64,000 bases of DNA from Chloroflexota bacterium. GTDB lineage: Bacteria > Chloroflexota > UBA6077 > FW602-bin22 > CADDYW01. The notes beneath the pieces are model-generated. The model was not told where the DNA came from. It was given only the letters and a program-made list of their open reading frames with translations, and searched no databases. This document shows positions 24,685 through 37,020 of this stretch, piece after piece; position 1 is the stretch's first letter; the number at the start of each line of letters is the position of its first letter. A program made the position numbers and the translations under genes. The stretch is taken from contig CADDYW010000011.1 of NCBI GenBank assembly GCA_902810745.1, forward strand, positions 1 through 64,000, in the 5' to 3' direction.

Positions 24685-25764
24685 TTACAGATGGGCGATG
24701 ATGGCATCTGCCATCTGCGACGTTCCAACCGCTGTCGGGTCGTCAGGCGTCGGCTTGAGGTCGTAGGTGACATCCTTCCCCTCGGCGATGACCTCGGCGA
24801 TAGCCCGCTCCATGCGCGCTGCGGCCTCGCGTTCGCCCAGGTGATTCAGCATCATCACCGCCGAGAGCATCAGAGCGGTGGGATTCACCTTGTTCTGCCC
24901 GGCATACTTTGGAGCGCTGCCGTGTGTCGCCTCGAAAACGGCGATCTCGTCGCCGATGTTTGCCCCCGGCGCCACTCCGAGTCCGCCGATCAGCCCAGCA
25001 CACAGATCCGAAAGAATGTCTCCGTAGAGATTCGGCATGACCAGAACGTCGTACAGCTCGGGCTTCTGGACCAGCTGCATGCACATGTTGTCGACGATCC
25101 GGTCCTCGAACGCGATGTCCGGGTACTCCGCCGCGACCTCGGTCGCGACCGCCAGGAACAGCCCGTCGGTGAACTTCATGATGTTCGCTTTATGGACGGC
25201 GGTCACTTTCTTGCGTCCATGCGCACGCGCGTATTCGAAAGCGAAGCGGACGATGCGCCGACTCGCGTTTGTCGAGATGCCTTTGATGGAAATACCGGAG
25301 TCAGCAGGCATCTTTCCGCCGCCGAGACGGGCAATATCGTCGATCAACTCGAGCGTCTCGGGCTTTCCCTCCTGGAACTCGATGCCCGCGTAAACATCCT
25401 CGGTATTCTCGCGGACGACGACGAGGTCGACGTTCTCATAGCGGGAGCGGACTCCCCGATAGTACTTGCAGGGACGAAGGCAGGCGTACAGATCGAGCTC
25501 CTGGCGGAGCGCAACGTTCACGCTGCGGAAGCCACGGCCGACTGGTGTTGTCAGCGGCCCTTTCAGCGCGACTTTCGTGCGCCGGATCGAATCCAGGACG
25601 CGCTGCGGCAGAGGGGTGCCATACTGGGCGACGACATCTGCTCCGGCGTTCTCCACCTCCCAGTTGATCTTGACGCCAGTCGCGTCGACCACGCGCCGCG
25701 TCGCTTCGCTCAGCTCGGGCCCCACCCCGTCCCCTGGAATCAAGGTTACGGCGTAAGCCACCAT
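24685..25764 (-). CDS. icd: Isocitrate dehydrogenase
   Basis: The product is 359 aa, shorter than the 416-residue E. coli enzyme. [12 protein letters not shown] is at the N-terminus. The isocitrate-binding set Ser81, Asn83, Arg87 and Arg97 lies in [18 protein letters not shown], and GDILSD binds the metal. Lys285-Tyr286 in HGSAPKYAG match the Lys344/Tyr345 pair that selects NADP+ in E. coli, so NADP+ may be the cofactor, although short homologues are often annotated as NAD-dependent. AAGGAGG almost touches the ATG at 25764; the GTG one codon later has better spacing. A leader of about 245 nt precedes it. Confidence 0.92.
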   Translation of the reverse strand: MVAYAVTLIPGDGVGPELSEATRRVVDATGVKINWEVENAGADVVAQYGTPLPQRVLDSIRRTKVALKGPLTTPVGRGFRSVNVALRQELDLYACLRPCKYYRGVRSRYENVDLVVVRENTEDVYAGIEFQEGKPETLELIDDIARLGGGKMPADSGISIKGISTNASRRIVRFAFEYARAHGRKKVTAVHKANIMKFTDGLFLAVATEVAAEYPDIAFEDRIVDNMCMQLVQKPELYDVLVMPNLYGDILSDLCAGLIGGLGVAPGANIGDEIAVFEATHGSAPKYAGQNKVNPTALMLSAVMMLNHLGEREAAARMERAIAEVIAEGKDVTYDLKPTPDDPTAVGTSQMADAIIAHL

Positions 25765-26014
25765 TCCTCCTTATCTAATTCCTTGTGTTTGGATCGCAGA
25801 CGTCACGACCGAGGGGTTATCCGCCCTGCGCGGATACAGCCGTTGCAGTGCCACCACGGTGGATAGAGAAGGACCGTCGTGGCGGGTTCCCACGAGATTA
25901 CCAGAGGGGAATGCTGGTGCGACGAAGGTCAACCGCGTCGTACTTTCGCTCCTGCGCTCCGGGTCGGGGCTCGCGACTATTGTAACCAATACACGCTCAA
26001 AAAACGCTGCAACT

Positions 26015-26044
26015 ATTATATTTCTTCCGGGTCTTCTCCTTCAA
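26015..26044 (-). promoter_or_regulatory. Promoter upstream of icd (long leader)
   Basis: Minus strand: TTGAAG (26044-26039), an 18-nt spacer and consensus TATAAT (26020-26015). The predicted start is near 26008, leaving about 245 nt of untranslated leader before icd at 25764. I see no known riboswitch core in 25765-26008. A short dyad (CGTGG.../CCACG) near 25870-25895 could fold. There is no gene in this stretch. Confidence 0.62.
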
Positions 26045-26064
26045 GCACGCCACCTGGTTTCCCG

Positions 26065-27744
26065 TCAGCCTCCAACCTGCGATCGATAGTTGTCGAGAGT
26101 TAGCCGAAGGTCGGGTGATCGATTCTCGATTCCACGAATGATGAGCTCCAACGTCAGACGCACCGCTTCCTTCTTGCTGGTGATGGCTGGATCGTGCTGG
26201 AGCGTCGTGTTCAGGTCGTAGCAGAGGGTGGCACGATGCATCTGGCGGAACAGCTCGAACTCTTCCCGGAGGGACTCGGGAGGATCATCAGCGCGCTCGA
26301 AGAGCTGATAGAGCGGCTCCCCGGTTGCCTGGGATTGCGCTTCCAGCTCCTGGACAAAACGTTGCTCGGCATCGTCGTCGACCGCGCGGTACGCGTTATA
26401 GGCAATCTCGCGCTTACCGTCTGGCGTCTGGCCAATCAACAGGCGACCCATGAACTGATCGAGCGGGAGAACCCCGAGCACGACCGGATCGGTCGGCGTG
26501 CGCTTCAGGAGGAAGACGGTCGTCAGTCGCACCGGTTCCATCGGATTCTGGAAGATCCGCGACGACTCAAAGACCTGGCCAATGTCGAGCATCGCCCGGG
26601 CATTATCGAAGGCAAACAGGGACGAGATGAGCGCGCGCAGCTCGTCGGTTGGCAGATTGCCGAGCCGCTGGCGCACGCCGGGGTGCGTGCTTGCTCGAAT
26701 CTCGTCAAGAACACTGTCGATGATCGCGGTGTTGGCTCGAACAAACTCCGGCGTCGCGGAGGGAACGTTCTCCAGATCGGACCGAAGAATCGCGTCGACG
26801 GCATCGGGGAAGTTTTCGACCAGATTGGTTCGCAGGTAGAAGATCTTTTCGGATGTGTAGGCGTACGCTTCGACGGGCTTGCGGAGGTCGAGCTCACCGA
26901 GATCGATCGTGACCTCGTGATTGCTCAGATCGAGGCAGCGGGCGATGCCTCTCCCGTCCGGGTGCTCCTCGAGCCAGCGGTTGCAGCGGTAGCCGCGGAT
27001 GATCTCCCCCTCGTTCGTCTCGATCTCAACCGGAACCAGACGTTGATTCGAATGGGAGACTCGCGCGTATCGCACATAGACCCAGTCGTCCGAATGAAAG
27101 CGCGTGCCCGGATAGGTCATCAGGCCGTAGCTGCTGGTGCTCTTGCCGGTCCCGGTCGGCGCGATGTAGAGAACGCCCTGGCCATTCCGCTCGACGCAGG
27201 CACCGTGGATCGAGTGGATGCCGTAATCCGACGCCAGCACGCGCCCGACTGCACCCAGAACCCAGCTCTTCAGCTGCCCGTAGTAGGATGTGTTGAAGAA
27301 GATGATCGTATTCGTGGCCCGACTGTAGTACGCGGCTTCAGGCTCATCGGGGACTCCGCCGAGCGCGTAGACGACGATCTGCGGATCCGCGTCGACGCTT
27401 GATCCGGTCGCGCGGATCCACTCTTCCGGGCTATACCAGTTCTGCCGCCAGAAATCGATCAGGTGCTGGCTGTTCGTAATCGCGCGCACGCGGATGCCGT
27501 GGATGATGACGTCGTGCAGAAAGACCGGCTGACGACCGGCGTTCTGGACGATGTGGGCAATCGCTCGGTTCAGCAGATGCTCGCGTCGACCGGGTATCCG
27601 ATCGATGACCTTGTCGTGGACCCGCGTGCGCGAGCGGGTGCGTGTGATGACGTCAGACCGTCCGATGGAGTCGCCGGGCCATTCGACCGCGTCGGGCGAG
27701 TGAGCCGGGGGGAACGAATAGAGGGGTTGTTGCACCGTAGCCAT
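26065..27744 (-). CDS. PEPCK/HPr-kinase-fold P-loop protein of unknown function
   Basis: The product is 559 aa. The middle resembles the nucleotide-binding core shared by PEP carboxykinase and HPr kinase: IHGACVERNGQGVLYIAP, the P-loop APTGTGKST at 195-203, and FHSDDWVYV with Asp219/Asp220 as likely metal ligands. About 180 residues precede this core. The remaining 300 contain a mixed region (LRTNLVENFPDAVDAI, ENVPSATPEF) and a helical C-terminus. I see no complete classical PEPCK signature set, so carboxykinase activity is uncertain; a kinase or sensor role is possible. It is encoded between tpiA and icd, 17 nt after tpiA on the same strand. ATG at 27744 has GAGGA upstream. Confidence 0.72.
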   Translation of the reverse strand: MATVQQPLYSFPPAHSPDAVEWPGDSIGRSDVITRTRSRTRVHDKVIDRIPGRREHLLNRAIAHIVQNAGRQPVFLHDVIIHGIRVRAITNSQHLIDFWRQNWYSPEEWIRATGSSVDADPQIVVYALGGVPDEPEAAYYSRATNTIIFFNTSYYGQLKSWVLGAVGRVLASDYGIHSIHGACVERNGQGVLYIAPTGTGKSTSSYGLMTYPGTRFHSDDWVYVRYARVSHSNQRLVPVEIETNEGEIIRGYRCNRWLEEHPDGRGIARCLDLSNHEVTIDLGELDLRKPVEAYAYTSEKIFYLRTNLVENFPDAVDAILRSDLENVPSATPEFVRANTAIIDSVLDEIRASTHPGVRQRLGNLPTDELRALISSLFAFDNARAMLDIGQVFESSRIFQNPMEPVRLTTVFLLKRTPTDPVVLGVLPLDQFMGRLLIGQTPDGKREIAYNAYRAVDDDAEQRFVQELEAQSQATGEPLYQLFERADDPPESLREEFELFRQMHRATLCYDLNTTLQHDPAITSKKEAVRLTLELIIRGIENRSPDLRLTLDNYRSQVGG

Positions 27745-27761
27745 TCAGCGTCCTCGCTCAT

Positions 27762-28532
27762 TCAGATGCTGGGGGAGTGCTTTGCCGATGCCGTCGCTCG
27801 GACAATGGCGACGAAGTCGTCGGGTCGCAGACTCGCTCCCCCGACGAGCGCACCATCGATCTCCTCCTGGATAACAAATTCGCGAATGTTTGCCCCGGTG
27901 ACGCTGCCACCGTACAGGATTCTCGTATCCCTGGCAACCGAGTCGCCGAACAGATCAGTCAGGATGCGCCGAATCTGGCCAATCACCCGGTTGGCACCGT
28001 CGCCGGTCGACGCACGGCCAGTACCGATCGCCCAGACCGGCTCGTACGCGATAACCAGCCCTGGACACGATGCCAGGCCGGCCAATCCGCTACGCACCTG
28101 TCGCTCGACTACCCGCGCAGTTAGTCCGGCTTCGTTCTCGGCCAGGCTCTCCCCGACGCACATGATCGGCGCGAGCCGGTGCGGAATCAGCGCGCGGATC
28201 TGCCGGTTGACGATGTCGTCGGTTACGCCAAAGTACTGGCGGCGCTCGCTGTGCCCGACGATGACGTAGCGGCAGAGCGGAGCCAGCATCGGCGGAGAAA
28301 CCTCACCGGTGTAGGCCCCTTTATCCTCCCAGAACACGTTCTGGGCACCTACCAGGATCGGACTCGCCTGCAAGACACGGTGTACCGCGTCGAGCGAGAT
28401 ATATGGTGGGCAGATGACCAGCTCGACGCCCTCGATCTGCTCCAAGTGTGGCTGCATGTGCTGCACGAGCGCGACCGCCTCGGCGACGGTCGTGTGCATC
28501 TTCCAGTTGCCGGCCACGAGCGGAATACGCAT
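27762..28532 (-). CDS. tpiA: Triosephosphate isomerase
   Basis: The product is 256 aa. Asn9 and Lys11 in AGNWKMH, His94 in VGHSERR and Glu164 in AYEPVWAIGTG form the standard active site; ILYGGSV and GALVGGASL bind the phosphate. It interconverts dihydroxyacetone phosphate and glyceraldehyde-3-phosphate. The ATG overlaps the pgk stop by one base (TAATG). Full length for the family. Confidence 0.97.
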   Translation of the reverse strand: MRIPLVAGNWKMHTTVAEAVALVQHMQPHLEQIEGVELVICPPYISLDAVHRVLQASPILVGAQNVFWEDKGAYTGEVSPPMLAPLCRYVIVGHSERRQYFGVTDDIVNRQIRALIPHRLAPIMCVGESLAENEAGLTARVVERQVRSGLAGLASCPGLVIAYEPVWAIGTGRASTGDGANRVIGQIRRILTDLFGDSVARDTRILYGGSVTGANIREFVIQEEIDGALVGGASLRPDDFVAIVRATASAKHSPSI

Positions 28533-29719
28533 TACTTATCCTCGAGTGCCGCCACGCCAGGCAAAATCTTACCCTCGAGAAACTCCAGCGACGCTCCGCC
28601 GCCCGTCGAAACGTGCGTCATCTGATCGGCCATTCCAAGCTGCTCGAGCACGCCGACGAGGTCGCCGCCGCCGACAATCGTCGTCGCCGAGGACTTCGCA
28701 AGAGCGCGGGCGACGCCGAGAGTCCCCTCGGCAAAAGGCGGAAGCTCGGCCATGCCAAGGGGACCGTTCCAGATGACCGTGCCGGCGGTGCTGATGACCT
28801 GGGCGAACGCGTCGACGGTCTTTGGACCGATGTCGAGGATCATCTCGTCGGGAGGGACACGTTCGACCGGAACGACGACCGGCAGCGCGTCCGACCGGGG
28901 CTCGGCCGCGACGACCACGTCGATGGGTAGCATGAGCTTTGAGCCGGCCTGGGCGATAATGTCGTGCGCCTCGGTGAGGCGATCGTTCTCGACGAGCGAT
29001 CGACCGATCTCGTATCCCTTGGCCTTGAGGAACGTGTTCGCCATGCCGCCGCCAACGAGTAAGGCGTCGACGCGTGGCAGGAGATTCTTGAGAACGTCGA
29101 TCTTCGTCGAGATCTTCGCGCCGCCAATGATCGCCACCAGCGGCCGCCGCGGCGCTTCGAGCGCATCGCCAAGCATCCGAAGCTCTTTCTCCATCAGGAA
29201 GCCGCTGACGGCGGGCAGGAATCGCGCAACGCCGACCGTCGACGCGTGGGCGCGGTGTGCTGCCCCGAAGGCGTCATCGACGTAGAGCTCGGCGAGCTTG
29301 GCGAGCTGCTCGGCAAAACCGGTATCGTTCTTCTCCTCGCCGGGGTAAAACCGCACGTTCTCCAGTAAAGCGACCTCGCCGGGCTGCAGTCTCTGCACCG
29401 CGGCCTCGGCCACCGGGCCAACTGCCTCCGGGACGAACGTGACAGGCTGCCCGAGGAGCTGCTGCAGCCGTTCCGCGACCGGGCGCAAGCTGTACTTCGG
29501 GTCAGGGCGGCCACCGGGTCGCCCGAGGTGGGACACGAGGATGACGCGGGCTCCGTGGTCAATCAGGTACCGGATTGTCGGCAGCGTTTCTCGGATGCGC
29601 CGGTCGTCAGTGATCTGACCGGCCGGGTCCATGGGAACGTTGAAGTCCACGCGGACGAGGACGCGTCGGCCATCGACCGGAACGTCCGCGATTGTCTTCT
29701 TGTGGTAACTGACCGTCAT
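28532..29719 (-). CDS. pgk: Phosphoglycerate kinase
   Basis: The product is 395 aa. RVLVRVDFNVPMD at the N-terminus, VSHLGRPGG for substrate binding, GGAKISTKI in the hinge region and the glycine-rich GGGDLVGVLE nucleotide site are all present. It makes ATP from 1,3-bisphosphoglycerate. No typical ribosome binding site precedes ATG at 29719, and no promoter is visible in the 72-nt gap to gap, so it is probably read from the gap promoter. It is coupled to tpiA by TAATG. Confidence 0.97.
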   Translation of the reverse strand: MTVSYHKKTIADVPVDGRRVLVRVDFNVPMDPAGQITDDRRIRETLPTIRYLIDHGARVILVSHLGRPGGRPDPKYSLRPVAERLQQLLGQPVTFVPEAVGPVAEAAVQRLQPGEVALLENVRFYPGEEKNDTGFAEQLAKLAELYVDDAFGAAHRAHASTVGVARFLPAVSGFLMEKELRMLGDALEAPRRPLVAIIGGAKISTKIDVLKNLLPRVDALLVGGGMANTFLKAKGYEIGRSLVENDRLTEAHDIIAQAGSKLMLPIDVVVAAEPRSDALPVVVPVERVPPDEMILDIGPKTVDAFAQVISTAGTVIWNGPLGMAELPPFAEGTLGVARALAKSSATTIVGGGDLVGVLEQLGMADQMTHVSTGGGASLEFLEGKILPGVAALEDK

Positions 29720-29791
29720 TGTGCGAAGAATCTAGGAGAGGGAGGCGGGAGCCAGAGATGCTCCCCGCGCTCTACTCTACTGACTCCTTTC

Positions 29792-30850
<1,059 letters not shown>

Positions 30851-31008
30851 TCATCCGTCCCTGTCCCGGTGCCGACTGGCGTCCGTGCACGGAAGCACAG
30901 GCGTTGCATCCCTCCCCCTCTGAGGCAGGAAGGAGTGTGCGGTCGACGACCCGACCACGCGAATCCACTGAGACTTTCGCAAAGATAGCAGACCAGTGCA
31001 CGTTCACC

Positions 31009-31014
31009 ATTATA
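31009..31014 (-). promoter_or_regulatory. Extended -10 promoter of gap
   Basis: Minus strand TGTTATAAT: consensus TATAAT (31014-31009) with a TG one base upstream. There is no good -35. The predicted start near 31002 gives a leader of about 190 nt to gap, with no recognised riboswitch but with a short palindrome (TCCGTGCACGGA). Confidence 0.55.
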
Positions 31015-31040
31015 ACACGCGAACGGATGCCAGAATGCGG

Positions 31041-34533
<3,493 letters not shown>

Positions 34534-34794
34534 GCCGGGCCTCCGGACAAGATCTGCGCCAGGCCCAGTCCATCTGTTGGCGGTCGCGCACCAAGAAAGG
34601 TCGGCCCGTCCGGTCACGCGCGGTGCATTATCCGGTAGGATGGGTAGGCTGAACCGATTTTCTCATTGCCTCGCGTTGCAAGCCGTTTTAGCATAGGCGT
34701 TGTGTTAGTCCTGTCTGTGTCGAGGTGGGGTGGTCGAGGGCTGGTGAACCGGCCGGGCCGGGTGGTGGTGTCGAGTGATTAGAAGGAATCGAAA

Positions 34795-35289
34795 ATGGAG
34801 CGGTTGAAGATTCAGAACTTCGAGCGCGAACACCCTGACGTACCATTCCCGCAGTTCGTCACTCTGAGCGCCGCTGAGGCAGCACGGCTTCGTCAGGAGA
34901 TGGCCTTCAAGGCGGGATTCGACCGGCCGGACGATACCTGGGCGTTGCTGACCTACCTCGTCAGTCTGTCACGCACGCTTCGAGGAGCGACCAGCGACGG
35001 CACCGGCCTTGATCTGCGCGCCATCCTGCAGAAAGCCTGCATCACGCCGCTGGACGACGTCTACATCAACTGGGATGACTTCCGCACCATTGACCGCATG
35101 TCTTTCGCCGACCTGTGTCGCTACTTCGAGGACATCTGGTATCCCGGGCCAGATGACATCGAGATCTTCGACGATGCGCTCTCCTGGATCCTGTTCATTC
35201 ACCACTACGGTGCGGTCGACGTGGCGTACCTCGACCACGAGATTCGCCTCGTGCCGATGCTGGAGGGGGGAGTCCCGCTCCCGCGCTGA
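34795..35289 (+). CDS. Conserved-looking hypothetical protein (164 aa)
   Basis: ATG at 34795 follows AAGGAA by 6 nt. The protein is acidic, soluble and mixed alpha/beta in look: MERLKIQNFEREHPDVPF, DDTWALLTYLVSLSRTL, and a Trp/Tyr/Asp-rich C-terminal half (DDVYINWDDFRTID, EDIWYPGPDDIEIFDDALSW). It has no membrane segment and no recognised motif. It lies alone between two minus-strand genes, convergent with the glycerate kinase gene. I infer no function. Confidence 0.72.
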   Translation: MERLKIQNFEREHPDVPFPQFVTLSAAEAARLRQEMAFKAGFDRPDDTWALLTYLVSLSRTLRGATSDGTGLDLRAILQKACITPLDDVYINWDDFRTIDRMSFADLCRYFEDIWYPGPDDIEIFDDALSWILFIHHYGAVDVAYLDHEIRLVPMLEGGVPLPR

Positions 35290-35339
35290 AGCCTCCTCGC
35301 TGCTCCGGATCGCCCTGCCGGTCCGACAGCGACCGGGCA

Positions 35340-36701
35340 CTACCCGGCGATGATGACGTAGAGATCGTCGACGTTGGTGTTGGTAGGTCCGGTGACGATC
35401 AGATCGCCGAGCTTCTGGAAGAACGTATAGCTGTCGTTATCGACCAGGGCACTGTGCGGGTCCAGTCCCATCGTGGTGGCCCGCGCCACGGTGGTACTGT
35501 CGACGATTGCTCCAGCGGCGTCAGTCGGTCCATCGGTTCCGTCGGTGGCAAATGCCATGATCGTCAGGTTATCGACCCCGGCGATGTGGATGGCTGCTGA
35601 AAGGGCGAACTCCTGATTTCGTCCGCCACGCCCCTGTCCCCTGACGGTCACGGTCGTTTCGCCCCCGGCAATAATCGCGGCCGGTCGGGGAATGGGGTGA
35701 TCCGAGTAGCACAGTTCACGACCGATTGCCGCGAATACCTTGGCCACCTCGCGGGCTTCACCTTCGACAAACGTCGAGAGCAGCAGCGTGTTCAGCCCGT
35801 CAGCCCGCGCGCGGTCGACGGCGGCCTGGACGGCGTGGGCGTTGCTCGCGATGACGACGTTCTGGGTTCGTTCGAAGATCGGATCTCCTGGCTTGGGCGT
35901 GTCCGGAACACGGCCGGCCAGTCCATTCTGGAGCTCCTGGGCAATCGAGGCCGGCAGCCCGTCGAGGAGACCATAACGCTCGAGGATCTCCCAGGCATCG
36001 ATAAAGGTTGTCGGATCGGGAACCGTGGGACCCGACGCGATGACATCCAGGGGGTTTCCCAAGACGTCGGACACAATCAGACTGACGACTGTTGCCGGCG
36101 CCGCGAGCCGTGCAAGACCACCGCCCTTGACGCGTGAGAGATGCTTGCGGATCGTGTTGATCTCATTGATGGTTGCCCCGGAACGGAGGAGTGCGTTGGT
36201 CAGGCGTCGCTCGTCGGCGAGGGTGATACCTGGCTTTGGCGCTACCATCAAAGCCGAGCCGCCTCCCGAGATCAGGCAGATGACGAGGTCGTCCGCGCCA
36301 GCCTGGCTCAGGAGCTCGATCATCTTTTCAGTCGCGTGGATGGCGCGCTCATCAGGAATGGGATGCCCGGCCTGGTGGATTTCGATCCGCCGCGTCGGCG
36401 CGGTGTAGCCATACTTGACGCTAACAACGCCCGCGGTGATACGATCGCCGAGGATTCCTTCGATCGCCTGGGCCATCGGAGCCGATGCCTTTCCGGCTCC
36501 GACGACGTAGATGTGATGAAAGGCATCCAGGTTATACTCGCGATTGTCGACGCGCAGCGTGGAATCGGAGATCGAGACGTGCGAGCGGAGAGCGGGGCCG
36601 GGCTCGACCGCGCCGAGAGCAGCGTGAACGAGATTCATTGCCAGGATGCGGCGGGCCTTTCGGCTATCTTCTTCAGCCGACGGCTGACCTGGTAGCGACA
36701 C
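35340..36701 (-). CDS. Glycerate 2-kinase (GckA/TtuD, DUF4147 family)
   Basis: The product is 453 aa. The N-terminal GckA domain contains VVGAGKASAPMAQAI, GHPIPDERA and the glycine-rich ICLISGGGSALM. RKHLSRVKGGGLAR and LIVSDVLGNPLDVIASGPT are family hallmarks, followed by the MOFRL domain with IIAGGETTVTVRG and GRNQEFALS. It phosphorylates D-glycerate to 2-phosphoglycerate, which is the substrate of the enolase encoded 4 kb away. The start is GTG at 36701 with GAGGG about 11 nt upstream. Confidence 0.92.
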   Translation of the reverse strand: MSLPGQPSAEEDSRKARRILAMNLVHAALGAVEPGPALRSHVSISDSTLRVDNREYNLDAFHHIYVVGAGKASAPMAQAIEGILGDRITAGVVSVKYGYTAPTRRIEIHQAGHPIPDERAIHATEKMIELLSQAGADDLVICLISGGGSALMVAPKPGITLADERRLTNALLRSGATINEINTIRKHLSRVKGGGLARLAAPATVVSLIVSDVLGNPLDVIASGPTVPDPTTFIDAWEILERYGLLDGLPASIAQELQNGLAGRVPDTPKPGDPIFERTQNVVIASNAHAVQAAVDRARADGLNTLLLSTFVEGEAREVAKVFAAIGRELCYSDHPIPRPAAIIAGGETTVTVRGQGRGGRNQEFALSAAIHIAGVDNLTIMAFATDGTDGPTDAAGAIVDSTTVARATTMGLDPHSALVDNDSYTFFQKLGDLIVTGPTNTNVDDLYVIIAG

Positions 36702-36777
36702 GGTGTCTCAAACCCTCGTGATGTCGGCGTGACAAATCTCGGCCGGAGATTCCGCAGCCCGACCGACGTGCACTGTC

Positions 36778-36786
36778 AGAATAGCA
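36778..36786 (-). promoter_or_regulatory. Possible extended -10 promoter of the glycerate kinase gene
   Basis: Minus strand TGCTATTCT: TATTCT (36783-36778) with an upstream TG. There is no clear -35. The 36702-37020 intergenic stretch separates divergent genes and contains no gene; a plus-strand promoter for the GH5 gene should lie there but only a weak GTGACA...GTATCG pair near 36838-36866 is seen. Confidence 0.4.
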
Positions 36787-37020
36787 CGAACAGGACCGCA
36801 TTCCCAGATCATGCGCGCGAGTCGGGCAGCCGGCCAGTGACATAGAGCAGAAAGGTGTGGTATCGTGACTCGCCGCCGGACCGGCACGGCCGCCGATTCG
36901 GCAAGCCCGTATCGCGGCTGGAGGCACGCGTGGTGTCAGCCGAGCGTCAATGTCGCTCATACCGCGAGCAGGCTGGCGTAGACCAGGTGCGAACGGGGCA
37001 ACCTTGCAGGGAGGTCTTTG

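Noticed and set aside
24565-25866. 433-residue plus-strand open frame opposite icd
   Set aside because: It is the antisense shadow of icd and of part of the leader; composition is Arg/His/Asp-rich with no domain, and icd is unmistakable.
26194-27402. 402-residue plus-strand open frame opposite the P-loop protein
   Set aside because: Shadow frame in GC-rich DNA; no ribosome binding site or recognisable fold, while the minus-strand frame has a Walker A motif.
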